Shown: positions 7,173-14,349 of the stretch, in pieces | How positions within the stretch are numbered: the stretch's first letter is position 1 | Layout of the letters: each line of letters begins with the position of its first letter | Source: Arthrobacter sp. MYb23 | GTDB taxonomy: Bacteria; Actinomycetota; Actinomycetes; Actinomycetales; Micrococcaceae | Reading direction: 5' to 3' | Length of the DNA: 38,981 nt | Assembly: GCF_002979775.1 (NCBI RefSeq) | Contig: NZ_PCPR01000034.1 | Coordinates: 1-38,981 of the forward strand | Notes under the pieces: model-generated | What the model was told of the DNA's origin: nothing | Seen by the model: only the letters and a program-made list of their open reading frames with translations | The model's database searches: none | Program-made: the position numbers and the translations under genes

Positions 7173-7952
7173 CTACCGGTGTTTGAACTCCGGCTGGCGC
7201 TTCTCGCTGAACGCGGCCATACCTTCCTTCTGGTCCTCTGTGGCAAAGAGCGAGTGGAACACCCTGCGCTCAAACAGCACACCCTGCGCCAGGCCCATCT
7301 CGAAGGCCGCGTTCACTGCTTCCTTGGCCACCATCGCGGCGGGCTTGGATTTGGACGCGATGACTTCGGCGGCCTTGAGGGCTTCCTCGATTACCTCGGC
7401 AGCGGGGACAACCCGTGACACCAGCCCGGAGCGCTCGGCTTCTTCGGCGTCCATGAAACGCCCTGTCAGGACCATGTCCATGGCTTTCGCCTTGCCCACA
7501 GCCCGGGTGAGCCGCTGGGAACCGCCCATTCCAGGGATCACTCCCAGGTTGATCTCGGGCTGGCCGAACTTGGCGTTGTCCCCCGCGATGATGAAGTCCG
7601 CCATCATGGCCAGCTCACAGCCGCCACCAAGTGCGAAGCCGGACACCGCAGCAACAACAGGGATCCGCAGCCGGGTGAGGTCCTCCCACCGACGGAACCA
7701 GTCTGCCGCGTACATCGCCATGTAGCTGTTGGAGGACATTTCCTTGATGTCAGCGCCCGCAGCAAACGCCTTGGCCGAGCCCGTGATCACCACAGCCCCG
7801 ACGTCCGGATCAGTGTCCATCGCAGTAACCGCGTCCACGAGCTCGTTCATGAGTGCAGTATTGAGCGCGTTCAGCGCCTCCGGCCGGTCCAGTGTTACCA
7901 AGCCAACCCGTCCCCGACGCTCAACCACAATGTTCTGATACTGCTCCGTCAT
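7173..7952 (-). CDS. Enoyl-CoA hydratase (valine operon)
   Basis: A 259-residue crotonase-fold enzyme, last gene of the minus-strand valine operon. The likely reaction is hydration of methacrylyl-CoA to 3-hydroxyisobutyryl-CoA. The oxyanion hole segments AFAAGADIKEM (about residue 62) and SGFALGGGCELAMMAD are visible. The two hydratase glutamates are Glu113 (GGGCEL) and Glu133 (QPEINLGVIPGMGG), so it should be a true hydratase rather than an isomerase or hydrolase. A GGGAGA precedes the ATG at 7952. The gene starts 44 bases after mmsB. Its 3' end carries the right copy of the 21-base direct repeat. Confidence 0.92.
   Translation of the reverse strand: MTEQYQNIVVERRGRVGLVTLDRPEALNALNTALMNELVDAVTAMDTDPDVGAVVITGSAKAFAAGADIKEMSSNSYMAMYAADWFRRWEDLTRLRIPVVAAVSGFALGGGCELAMMADFIIAGDNAKFGQPEINLGVIPGMGGSQRLTRAVGKAKAMDMVLTGRFMDAEEAERSGLVSRVVPAAEVIEEALKAAEVIASKSKPAAMVAKEAVNAAFEMGLAQGVLFERRVFHSLFATEDQKEGMAAFSEKRQPEFKHR
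7183..7203. repeat. Direct repeat, right copy (inside 3' end of enoyl-CoA hydratase)
   Basis: This is TTGAACTCCGGCTGGCGCTT plus one C, matching 5445-5465 at 20 of 21 bases in the same orientation. The two copies bracket about 1.7 kb containing only the ArsR-type and MFS genes. Confidence 0.6.
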
Positions 7953-7996
7953 GCTCTCCCTCTCGCCAGGCTCTTCATAAGTTCAGTTCAAACCTC

Positions 7997-8926
7997 TCAC
8001 ACAGACTTATCGCGGATCTCCGTGATGATGCCCGAGAAGTCCCTTCCTGCCCCATCCCCGGCGGCAAAGGCATCGTAGATACGTGACGCCAGGGGACCCA
8101 TTTCTGCAGCAACCCCTGTGCTTTCCAAGGCGTTCAGCGCCAGGCGCAGGTCCTTGGCCATCAGCGCTCCAGCGAACCCGGGCTGGTAGTCGCGGTTGGC
8201 GGGACTCGTTGGCACGGGGCCCGGAACAGGGCAGTTGGTGGTCAGCGCCCAGCACTGTCCGGACGCGTTGGAGGCGACATCGAACAGCGCCTGGTGGGTG
8301 AGCCCGAGCTTCTCACCGAGCACAAAAGCTTCGGCAACAGCAATCATGGACACACCCAGGATCATGTTGTTGCAGACCTTCGCGGCCTGCCCGGCCCCGT
8401 GATCACCACAGTGGACAATCCTCTTGCCCATGAGCTCCAAAACGGGCTTCACGGTCTCGAAGTCTTCCGGCAAAGCACCCACCATGAAGGTCAGGGTGCC
8501 GGCTTCGGCCCCCACCACGCCACCAGACACGGGCGCATCCACTGATCGGTGACCTGCCGCCACGGCCAGAGCTGCCGCCTCCCGGGCCTCGTCCACGTTG
8601 ATGGTGGAGCAATCCAGGAACAGCGTGTCCGGCTTAGCGATGGAGAGCAATCCCGGCCCATCCACCCCTTGGTACGCGTCCAGAACATGCTTGCCGCTGG
8701 GCAGCATGGTCAACACCACGGCCGCTTTCGCAGCAGCTTCATGCGCCGTGGAGGCCATGGGAATTCCATCCGCCAACGCTGCTTCAACTGCTGCGGGAAC
8801 GGGGTCAAAGCCGATCACCTGGTGCCCGGCTTTGATCAGGTTGGCCGCCATGGGTCCACCCATATGGCCCAGGCCAAGGAAAGCGATGAGTCCCGTTGCC
8901 GGGGAGTGAGCTGCGTTCTCTGTCAT
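7997..8926 (-). CDS. mmsB: 3-Hydroxyisobutyrate dehydrogenase
   Basis: A 309-residue NAD-dependent beta-hydroxyacid dehydrogenase oxidising 3-hydroxyisobutyrate to methylmalonate semialdehyde in valine breakdown. The Rossmann motif is FLGLGHMGGPMAANLIKAGH near residue 16. The substrate-binding loop DAPVSGGVVGAEAGTLTFMVG and the catalytic-lysine helix GAGQAAKVCNNMILG (Lys followed four residues later by Asn) are both present. An in-frame TTG at 8941 is possible, but the ATG at 8926 has AAGGAGA 5 bases upstream and is preferred. It lies 11 bases after the hydrolase gene in a compact operon. Confidence 0.93.
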   Translation of the reverse strand: MTENAAHSPATGLIAFLGLGHMGGPMAANLIKAGHQVIGFDPVPAAVEAALADGIPMASTAHEAAAKAAVVLTMLPSGKHVLDAYQGVDGPGLLSIAKPDTLFLDCSTINVDEAREAAALAVAAGHRSVDAPVSGGVVGAEAGTLTFMVGALPEDFETVKPVLELMGKRIVHCGDHGAGQAAKVCNNMILGVSMIAVAEAFVLGEKLGLTHQALFDVASNASGQCWALTTNCPVPGPVPTSPANRDYQPGFAGALMAKDLRLALNALESTGVAAEMGPLASRIYDAFAAGDGAGRDFSGIITEIRDKSV

Positions 8927-8937
8927 GATCGTCTCCT

Positions 8938-10002
8938 TCAATTTGACTGGACTGGACTGGCGGAAAGCCCCAGCTCGCGTTCGCCGAGCGGCACAAAGTA
9001 GCCCTCGACGTCGGCCTCCCGGACTTCAGCGAGAGCCGGCGGCTTCCATTGCGGGTTGCGGTCCTTGTCCACCACTTGCGCCCGGATTCCCTCGCGGAAA
9101 TCGGGCCCGGCCAGGCATCGGAGGCCCACGCGGTATTCCTGGTCCAGTGCTTCCTCCAAAGAGAGCCCGCGGACACGTCGCAGCGATTCCAACGTGACCT
9201 TGACCGACGTCGGCGATTTCGCCTCGATGGTGTCCGCCGCAGCAGCTGCCTCGTCGCCCAAAGTGCGCAGGCTCCGGACGATCTCCTCCGCGTCGTCATG
9301 CGCATAGGCGGCATCGATCCACTCGCGTTGCGCCGCCAAGGCTGAGTCCGGCGCGGCTTGGGCAAAGCGCTCGACGGCGGCCTCCGCCGTCGAGTCTTCC
9401 AACGCTTCCGCCAGCGCGGGCAGGTTCCCGGACGGCACGAAGTGGTCCGCGAGCCCCAGGAACAGGGCGTCCGCGCCGGATAAGTGAGCACCTGTCAACG
9501 CCGCGTGCGTTCCGGCTTCCCCCGGTGAGCGTGACAGCAGAAGGGTGCCGCCGACGTCGGGCACGAACCCAATGGTGGTTTCCGGCATCCCGGTGCGGGT
9601 CCGTTCAGTGACCACCCGGACGGAACCGTGCGCCGATACGCCCACCCCGCCGCCCAGGACGAGGCCGTCCATGAACGCGACGTAGGGCTTGGGATAGTGC
9701 GAGATGAGCGCGTTCAGCCGGTATTCGTCAGCCCAGAACTCGGCTGTCTCCGTGCCACCGTGCAGCATGTCTTTGTAAATGGCCACAATGTCGCCACCGG
9801 CGCACAGCCCGCGGTCGCCCGCGCCGCGCAACAAAACGGTGGCAACGGCGTCGTCGTCCGCCCAATCCGTCAACTGGCTGAGCATTGCTTTCACCATTCC
9901 CGCGTTCAACGCGTTGACTGCCTTCGGGCGATTGAGGGTCGCGATGCCGAGGTGGCCGCGACGCTCAAACAGGACCTCTTCCTCTACATCTTCAGCCCCC
10001 AT
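8938..10002 (-). CDS. 3-Hydroxyisobutyryl-CoA hydrolase
   Basis: A 354-residue crotonase-superfamily protein, longer than hydratases (about 260) and of the usual length for 3-hydroxyisobutyryl-CoA hydrolases, which release free 3-hydroxyisobutyrate. Key segments are LNRPKAVNALN, LCAGGDIVAIYKDM, GLVLGGGVGVSAHG and MPETTIGFVPDVGGT; the last holds the Glu and Asp typical of this hydrolase. The ATG at 10002 overlaps the TGA of mmsA (ATGA), implying translational coupling. The frame continues upstream into mmsA, but homology starts at MGAEDVEEEVLFER. The neighbours catalyse the preceding and following steps. Confidence 0.92.
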   Translation of the reverse strand: MGAEDVEEEVLFERRGHLGIATLNRPKAVNALNAGMVKAMLSQLTDWADDDAVATVLLRGAGDRGLCAGGDIVAIYKDMLHGGTETAEFWADEYRLNALISHYPKPYVAFMDGLVLGGGVGVSAHGSVRVVTERTRTGMPETTIGFVPDVGGTLLLSRSPGEAGTHAALTGAHLSGADALFLGLADHFVPSGNLPALAEALEDSTAEAAVERFAQAAPDSALAAQREWIDAAYAHDDAEEIVRSLRTLGDEAAAAADTIEAKSPTSVKVTLESLRRVRGLSLEEALDQEYRVGLRCLAGPDFREGIRAQVVDKDRNPQWKPPALAEVREADVEGYFVPLGERELGLSASPVQSN

Positions 10003-11501
10003 CAGCTGCCTGCCGGCATCACGAAGCTTGCGCCCTGGCGAATGCCGGAAGGCCACCGCGACGTCACGGTCTTGGTCTTGGTGTAGAAACGGAAAGCGTC
10101 GGCGCCGTGCTGGTTGAGGTCGCCGAATCCGGACGCCTTCCAACCGCCGAACGTGTAGTACGCGATGGGCACGGGAATGGGCACATTGATACCCACCATG
10201 CCTACCTCCACGCGACTGGCAAAGTCGCGGGCGGAGTCGCCGTCGCGGGTGAAAATTGCGACGCCGTTGCCGAACTCATGCTCACTGCAGAGCCTGAGCG
10301 CTTCGTCGTAGTCAGCCGCGCGCAGCACGCTGAGGACGGGACCGAAGATCTCTTCCTTGTAGATCTTCATGTCCTTGGTGACGTTGTCGAAGAGGGTGGG
10401 GCCCACCCAGAAGCCGCCGTCGTATCCATCCACGGTGAGGCCACGACCATCGGTGACCAGCGTTGCGCCCTCGTCCACGCCGGATTGGATGTAACCCTCG
10501 ATCCTCTCCTTAGCAGAAGCAGCCACCACGGGGCCGAAGTCCGAGTCCTTATCAAGACTGTGGCCCACCTTGAGGTCCTTGATGCGTTCGGTCAGCTTGG
10601 CCACCAACGCGTCAGCGGTTTCCTGGCCCACCGGCACGGCAACGGAGATCGCCATGCAGCGTTCGCCGGCGGAACCGTACCCGGCACCCATCAGGGCGTC
10701 GGCTGCCATGTCCAGATCGGCGTCGGGCATGATCACCATGTGGTTCTTCGCGCCGCCGAAGCATTGCGCGCGCTTGCCGTGGGCTGCCGCGGTGGCGTAG
10801 ATGTACTGGGCAATCGGCGTGGAGCCTACAAAGCCGATGGCCTTCACCCGCGGATCCTCAAGAAGCGCATCCACGGCTTCCTTGTCACCGTTGATCACGT
10901 TGAAGACGCCGTTCGGCACGCCGGCCTCGCTGTACAGCTCTGCCAGGCGCAGCGGAACTGAAGGGTCCCGCTCGGAAGGCTTGAGGATGAAGGCGTTGCC
11001 GGCCGCGAGCGCAGGGCCGGACTTCCACAGCGGGATCATGGCCGGGAAGTTGAAGGGGGTGATGCCTGCGACGACGCCCAGCGGCTGGCGGAGCGAATGG
11101 ACATCGATCCCCTGGCCTGCGTTGTCCGAGAATTCGCCCTTAAGCAGGTGCGGCGCCCCGGCCGAGAATTCGACTACCTCGATGCCGCGCTGGATATCGC
11201 CTTTGGCGTCCGCGAAGGTCTTGCCGTGTTCGGAGGACAGGAGCTTGGCGAGCTCATCCATGTTCTGGTTGACCAGGTCCACGAACTTCAGGAGGATGCG
11301 TCCCCGGCGTTGCGGGTTCATTGCCGCCCATTCGAGCTGACCCTTTTCGGCATTTGCGACGGCGTTGCGAACCTCGTCCGCGCTGGCCAGCGGAAGCCGT
11401 GCCTGGACTTCGCCCGTGCAGGGATCGTAGACATCGCTGAACCGACCGGACGTGCCGTCGATTCTCTGGCCGTCTACGTAGTGGGAAAGCTCGCGCACCA
11501 T
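10002..11501 (-). CDS. mmsA: Methylmalonate-semialdehyde dehydrogenase (CoA-acylating)
   Basis: A 499-residue aldehyde dehydrogenase-fold enzyme converting methylmalonate semialdehyde, NAD and CoA to propionyl-CoA and CO2. The nucleophile is Cys282 in GSAGERCMA. The segment FGGAKNH puts Asn253 where hydrolytic aldehyde dehydrogenases have their general-base glutamate; this replacement is known for CoA-dependent family members and supports the call over an ordinary aldehyde dehydrogenase. It is first in the operon; an AAAGGAG lies 9 bases before the ATG. A perfect inverted repeat about 100 bases upstream may be its operator. The operon contains no acyl-CoA dehydrogenase for isobutyryl-CoA. Confidence 0.95.
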   Translation of the reverse strand: MVRELSHYVDGQRIDGTSGRFSDVYDPCTGEVQARLPLASADEVRNAVANAEKGQLEWAAMNPQRRGRILLKFVDLVNQNMDELAKLLSSEHGKTFADAKGDIQRGIEVVEFSAGAPHLLKGEFSDNAGQGIDVHSLRQPLGVVAGITPFNFPAMIPLWKSGPALAAGNAFILKPSERDPSVPLRLAELYSEAGVPNGVFNVINGDKEAVDALLEDPRVKAIGFVGSTPIAQYIYATAAAHGKRAQCFGGAKNHMVIMPDADLDMAADALMGAGYGSAGERCMAISVAVPVGQETADALVAKLTERIKDLKVGHSLDKDSDFGPVVAASAKERIEGYIQSGVDEGATLVTDGRGLTVDGYDGGFWVGPTLFDNVTKDMKIYKEEIFGPVLSVLRAADYDEALRLCSEHEFGNGVAIFTRDGDSARDFASRVEVGMVGINVPIPVPIAYYTFGGWKASGFGDLNQHGADAFRFYTKTKTVTSRWPSGIRQGASFVMPAGS

Positions 11502-11598
11502 GGTGAAATGCTCCTTTGCATCGGTGAATGACTGCCGTGCCGCCGGTTGCTGGGGCCATTGCGGAACACGTGACCAACTGTGATCCAGGTCATCTCTG

Positions 11599-11618
11599 AG
11601 TCCGAATATACTCGGACT
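11599..11618. promoter_or_regulatory. Inverted repeat upstream of the mmsA operon
   Basis: AGTCCGA at 11599-11605 and TCGGACT at 11612-11618 form a perfect 7-base inverted repeat around ATATAC, 98 bases before the mmsA start and just beyond the end of the upstream gene. Its size fits a TetR- or GntR-type operator; no regulator gene adjoins the operon, so the partner is unknown. Confidence 0.5.
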
Positions 11619-11623
11619 TCCTA

Positions 11624-12196
11624 CTAATTTCCAGAGGGGTATTTTTCTGCCCCCGGACCCCCGGCCGTCACGTCAGTCCGGGCAGGCCAGTGGCCGGTGA
11701 CCTTGTGGAAATCGATGGCCCGCAAGAGTGGCGTCATGTCATAGGCCCTGATATTCAGGCTGAGCTTGACGCCTTCCGCCGACTTGACCGTCAGGTACGG
11801 CTGCCCCTTCATGGCCTGGAAGCTGTAGTGGGCAATCTCGCTGTAGGGAAGAAGGTGCTCTTTGCCGAACACGCTGCGGAAGGCCACCTCAAAGTCGCGC
11901 GGCGCCACGTAGAAGTTGCGGTACATGAGCACGAAAGCCAGGCCGCCCAGGAAGATGGCGACCGCAGCGATCCGGGCACCCACAGGGGAACGGTCATAGC
12001 CGAACGAGACCAGGCTCATGAGAAGACCCACGATCAGGAAAAGCCACCCGATGATGGGCACAACCTTGGGCATGCGCACCTGCTCCGGGTACTGCTTGGA
12101 CCGGTTGGGGTGCTTCCGCGCCCACCAGGCAATGGCAGCGATGAACATGGCCGCAAACGCCATGATGAGGACCTTGAGAATGGACTCCGTTGACAT
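11624..12196 (-). CDS. Conserved membrane protein, unknown function
   Basis: A 190-residue protein with three hydrophobic segments (about residues 7-25, 46-66 and 74-92), followed by a soluble part of about 95 residues with the feel of a bacterial PH-like domain (FYVAPRDFEVAFRSVFGKEH, YSEIAHYSFQAMKGQPYLTV). I do not recognise a specific family and assign no function. No Shine-Dalgarno is seen before the ATG; TATAGG lies 8 bases upstream, so a leaderless transcript is possible. It starts 42 bases after the photolyase stop on the same strand. Confidence 0.75.
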   Translation of the reverse strand: MSTESILKVLIMAFAAMFIAAIAWWARKHPNRSKQYPEQVRMPKVVPIIGWLFLIVGLLMSLVSFGYDRSPVGARIAAVAIFLGGLAFVLMYRNFYVAPRDFEVAFRSVFGKEHLLPYSEIAHYSFQAMKGQPYLTVKSAEGVKLSLNIRAYDMTPLLRAIDFHKVTGHWPARTDVTAGGPGAEKYPSGN

Positions 12197-12238
12197 GAGC
12201 CCAGCCTATAGTCGGCCCGGTGGAAGCTCCGGGAACCC

Positions 12239-13639
12239 TTAGTGGACCTCCCGCATCTCCTTGTACGCTTCCAGCGCTTCCGCCCTGGTGGTCTTGAGGT
12301 CCACGATTTCCTCCGCATACTCCGGCGTCCCGAACTCGGGAATCCAGTGGGCGATGTACTTCCCCTGAGGATCGAACTTAACGCGCTGAGCCTCCGGATT
12401 GAAGATCCTGAAGAACGGCGATGCATCCGCCCCGGAGCCGGCTACCCATTGCCAGTTTGCCGGGTTCGAGGCAGGATCGGCATCCACCAACGTGTCCCAG
12501 AACCACTGCTCGCCCAACTGCCAATGGATGCCGAGGTTCTTCACCAGGAAGCTGGCGGCAACCATGCGGACACGGTTGTGCATCCAGCCCGTGTGCCACA
12601 GCTGCCGCTGCCCCGCGTCCACCATGGGGAACCCGGTACGGCCCTGCTGCCAGGCCCGGAACTCCTCAGCCGCTGACTCGTGGCCGGGATGCTTGCCGTT
12701 GTCACTGGCGCCGCCGTGACTACCTGGCCACGCCCACGGGAAGCGATCGAACTCAGGGCGAAGGTTGGCCGTCGCCAGCTCAGGGTTGTGGAAGTACTGG
12801 TGCCAGCAGAATTCACGCCAGCCCAGCTCAGAAGCGTAAATCGAAGCGCTCTCAGACCGCTTGGAACCCAAAGCGTGCCACACCTCGAACGGGCTGAGCT
12901 CACCCCAGCGAAGGTAAGGCGAGAGGCAGCTGCTTCCATCCGTATCCGGGCGGTTGCGGCCCTCGCTGTAGTTGGATAGGCCGTCTCCCACGAACTCGGC
13001 CAACCGCTTATGCCCGGCGGCAGCGCCCGGCGTCCACATCTCGTCCAGCCCCCCGGACCAGTCCGGCTTGGTGGGCAGGAGATGCCACGATTCCAACGAG
13101 TCATACACGGGCAGCTTTCCGGTGTATCCGTGGCCGGCTTCCGGGACGGCCAGTGGCTCGCGGAAGTCCTGCGCAGAAACTGTCCGCCAGAAAGGGGTGA
13201 AGACCTTGTATTGGCCGCCCGTTTTGGTGGTGACTTCCCACGGCTCATGGAGAAGGGAGGCCTGAAAACTCGAGACATGAAGTCCGGACTCGCCCGCCCA
13301 AGCCTTGATGCCGGCGTCAACCGTCCGCTCAGCGGAACCGTACCGCCGGTTCCAGTACAGCCCTCCGGCGCCAATCGCCGTCGTGGTCTTCTGGACGACG
13401 TCAGCTGCCGGCCCGCGGCGGAGAAGCAACGGAACACCGAGCTTGTCCAGGTCTTCGCGGAGGCGGGTGAGCGAGTGGTGGAGCCACCACCGCGCGGCGC
13501 CACCGTGGGGGCGGATGCCCTGCGATTCTTCGTCAAGGACGTAGAGGGCAACGGCCGCGCCGTCGTCGACGGCGGCGCGCAGGGCCGGGTTATCGGCGAC
13601 CCGCAGATCGTCGCGGAACCAAACGATGGACGGCTTCAT
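12239..13639 (-). CDS. phr: Deoxyribodipyrimidine photolyase (class I CPD type)
   Basis: A 466-residue flavoprotein of the cryptochrome/photolyase family that uses blue light to split cyclobutane pyrimidine dimers. The N-terminal alpha/beta antenna domain begins IVWFRDDLRVADNPAL. The FAD-binding helical domain shows SSCLSPYLRWGELSP, WREFCWHQYFHNPEL, RTGFPMVDAGQRQLW, GWMHNRVRMVAASFL and NWQWVAGSGADASPFFRIF. These are the class I photolyase signatures, with no obvious missing key segment. An in-frame GTG lies two codons before the ATG at 13639; the ATG is chosen because AAAGG sits 5 bases upstream. It is probably transcribed on its own, behind a hairpin. Confidence 0.93.
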   Translation of the reverse strand: MKPSIVWFRDDLRVADNPALRAAVDDGAAVALYVLDEESQGIRPHGGAARWWLHHSLTRLREDLDKLGVPLLLRRGPAADVVQKTTTAIGAGGLYWNRRYGSAERTVDAGIKAWAGESGLHVSSFQASLLHEPWEVTTKTGGQYKVFTPFWRTVSAQDFREPLAVPEAGHGYTGKLPVYDSLESWHLLPTKPDWSGGLDEMWTPGAAAGHKRLAEFVGDGLSNYSEGRNRPDTDGSSCLSPYLRWGELSPFEVWHALGSKRSESASIYASELGWREFCWHQYFHNPELATANLRPEFDRFPWAWPGSHGGASDNGKHPGHESAAEEFRAWQQGRTGFPMVDAGQRQLWHTGWMHNRVRMVAASFLVKNLGIHWQLGEQWFWDTLVDADPASNPANWQWVAGSGADASPFFRIFNPEAQRVKFDPQGKYIAHWIPEFGTPEYAEEIVDLKTTRAEALEAYKEMREVH

Positions 13640-13675
13640 AAGCACCTTTCAGCGGGAACCTCCGGAAACAGGAAC

Positions 13676-13711
13676 AGCCCATGCCCCCTAAGAATCCTAG
13701 GGGCATGGGCT
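13676..13711. terminator. 12-bp hairpin between small gene and photolyase
   Basis: AGCCCATGCCCC at 13676-13687 pairs perfectly with 13700-13711 around a 12-base loop that can pair a little further. It lies 21 bases beyond the stop of the small gene at 13732 and upstream of the photolyase start, and probably ends the small gene's transcript. No strong T-run follows. Confidence 0.6.
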
Positions 13712-13731
13712 GGAAGCTCGCTGGTATGAGA

Positions 13732-14070
13732 TCAGGCGATGGAAGCCACTGCCTGTTGGCGGATTTCGGAAACCGGGAGATCGGTGGCGGTTTCACTCCA
13801 CATGGGAACGCTGTTCACCACGTAGTCCCTGGCGGCCGGACCTACCATGGTCATGCCGGGATAGATTCTCCGGCCATTTTCCTTGACGGGCTTGTGGCCC
13901 TCGAGCTCAAGGGCGGTCTTGAAGGCGGAGTCGGGAATGGGGATTTTGCGTCCAAGGACGCACCAGCTGATGTACAGGCCGTAGAAAGTGTCAAAGTCCA
14001 AGCCGTTCTCAGTGTCGTCCTCAAACACCACACAGTCGCGAATAAAGCTGCCAATTTGGGTGTCGGTCAT
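13732..14070 (-). CDS. Small protein with primase-C-terminal-like winged-helix pattern
   Basis: A 112-residue acidic protein with GGAGG about 7 bases before its ATG. Residues 5-60 (FIRDCVVFEDD, then TFYGLYISWCVLGRKIPIPD and SAFKTALELEGH) resemble the winged helix at the C-terminus of phage/plasmid P4-D5 type primases. In those the pattern is 'F-ECC....Y-YAWC---G..PLS...F---L---G'. The helicase/primase part is absent, so this may be a stand-alone DNA-binding domain. The similarity is read by eye and no function is claimed. Flanking genes do not suggest a role. Confidence 0.7.
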   Translation of the reverse strand: MTDTQIGSFIRDCVVFEDDTENGLDFDTFYGLYISWCVLGRKIPIPDSAFKTALELEGHKPVKENGRRIYPGMTMVGPAARDYVVNSVPMWSETATDLPVSEIRQQAVASIA

Positions 14071-14349
14071 TACGGGGCCTCCGGCGTCGGAAGAAAAATC
14101 GGGCCGCCGGGCTGCATCAGCGAATGTCCTGTTCCCTCACTATAGACCCGTTCCGGCTCCACGAACGAGGAAACAAGATTAACTCTGGGTTGCCTGGAGG
14201 AATCGCCCGCCGCGGATATGCCGGGATAACGGCCGACTCTGGTGCCCGCGCGCTCCCCGGCGTACCGTCAGTTACAGCCATGCAGGAGGCCGCCACAGAG
14301 CGGCCGCCAGGCTCAAGCGAACCCCAGGCTCAGTGGTAAGGAGCACGAA

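Noticed and set aside
8926..8941. Extended TTG start of mmsB
   Set aside because: The region upstream of ATG 8926 contains the ribosome binding site AAGGAGA, which would be coding if TTG were used.
12541..13551. Long alternate-frame reading within the photolyase gene on the same strand
   Set aside because: Arg/Ser-rich shadow translation without motifs; the overlapping frame is an unmistakable photolyase.
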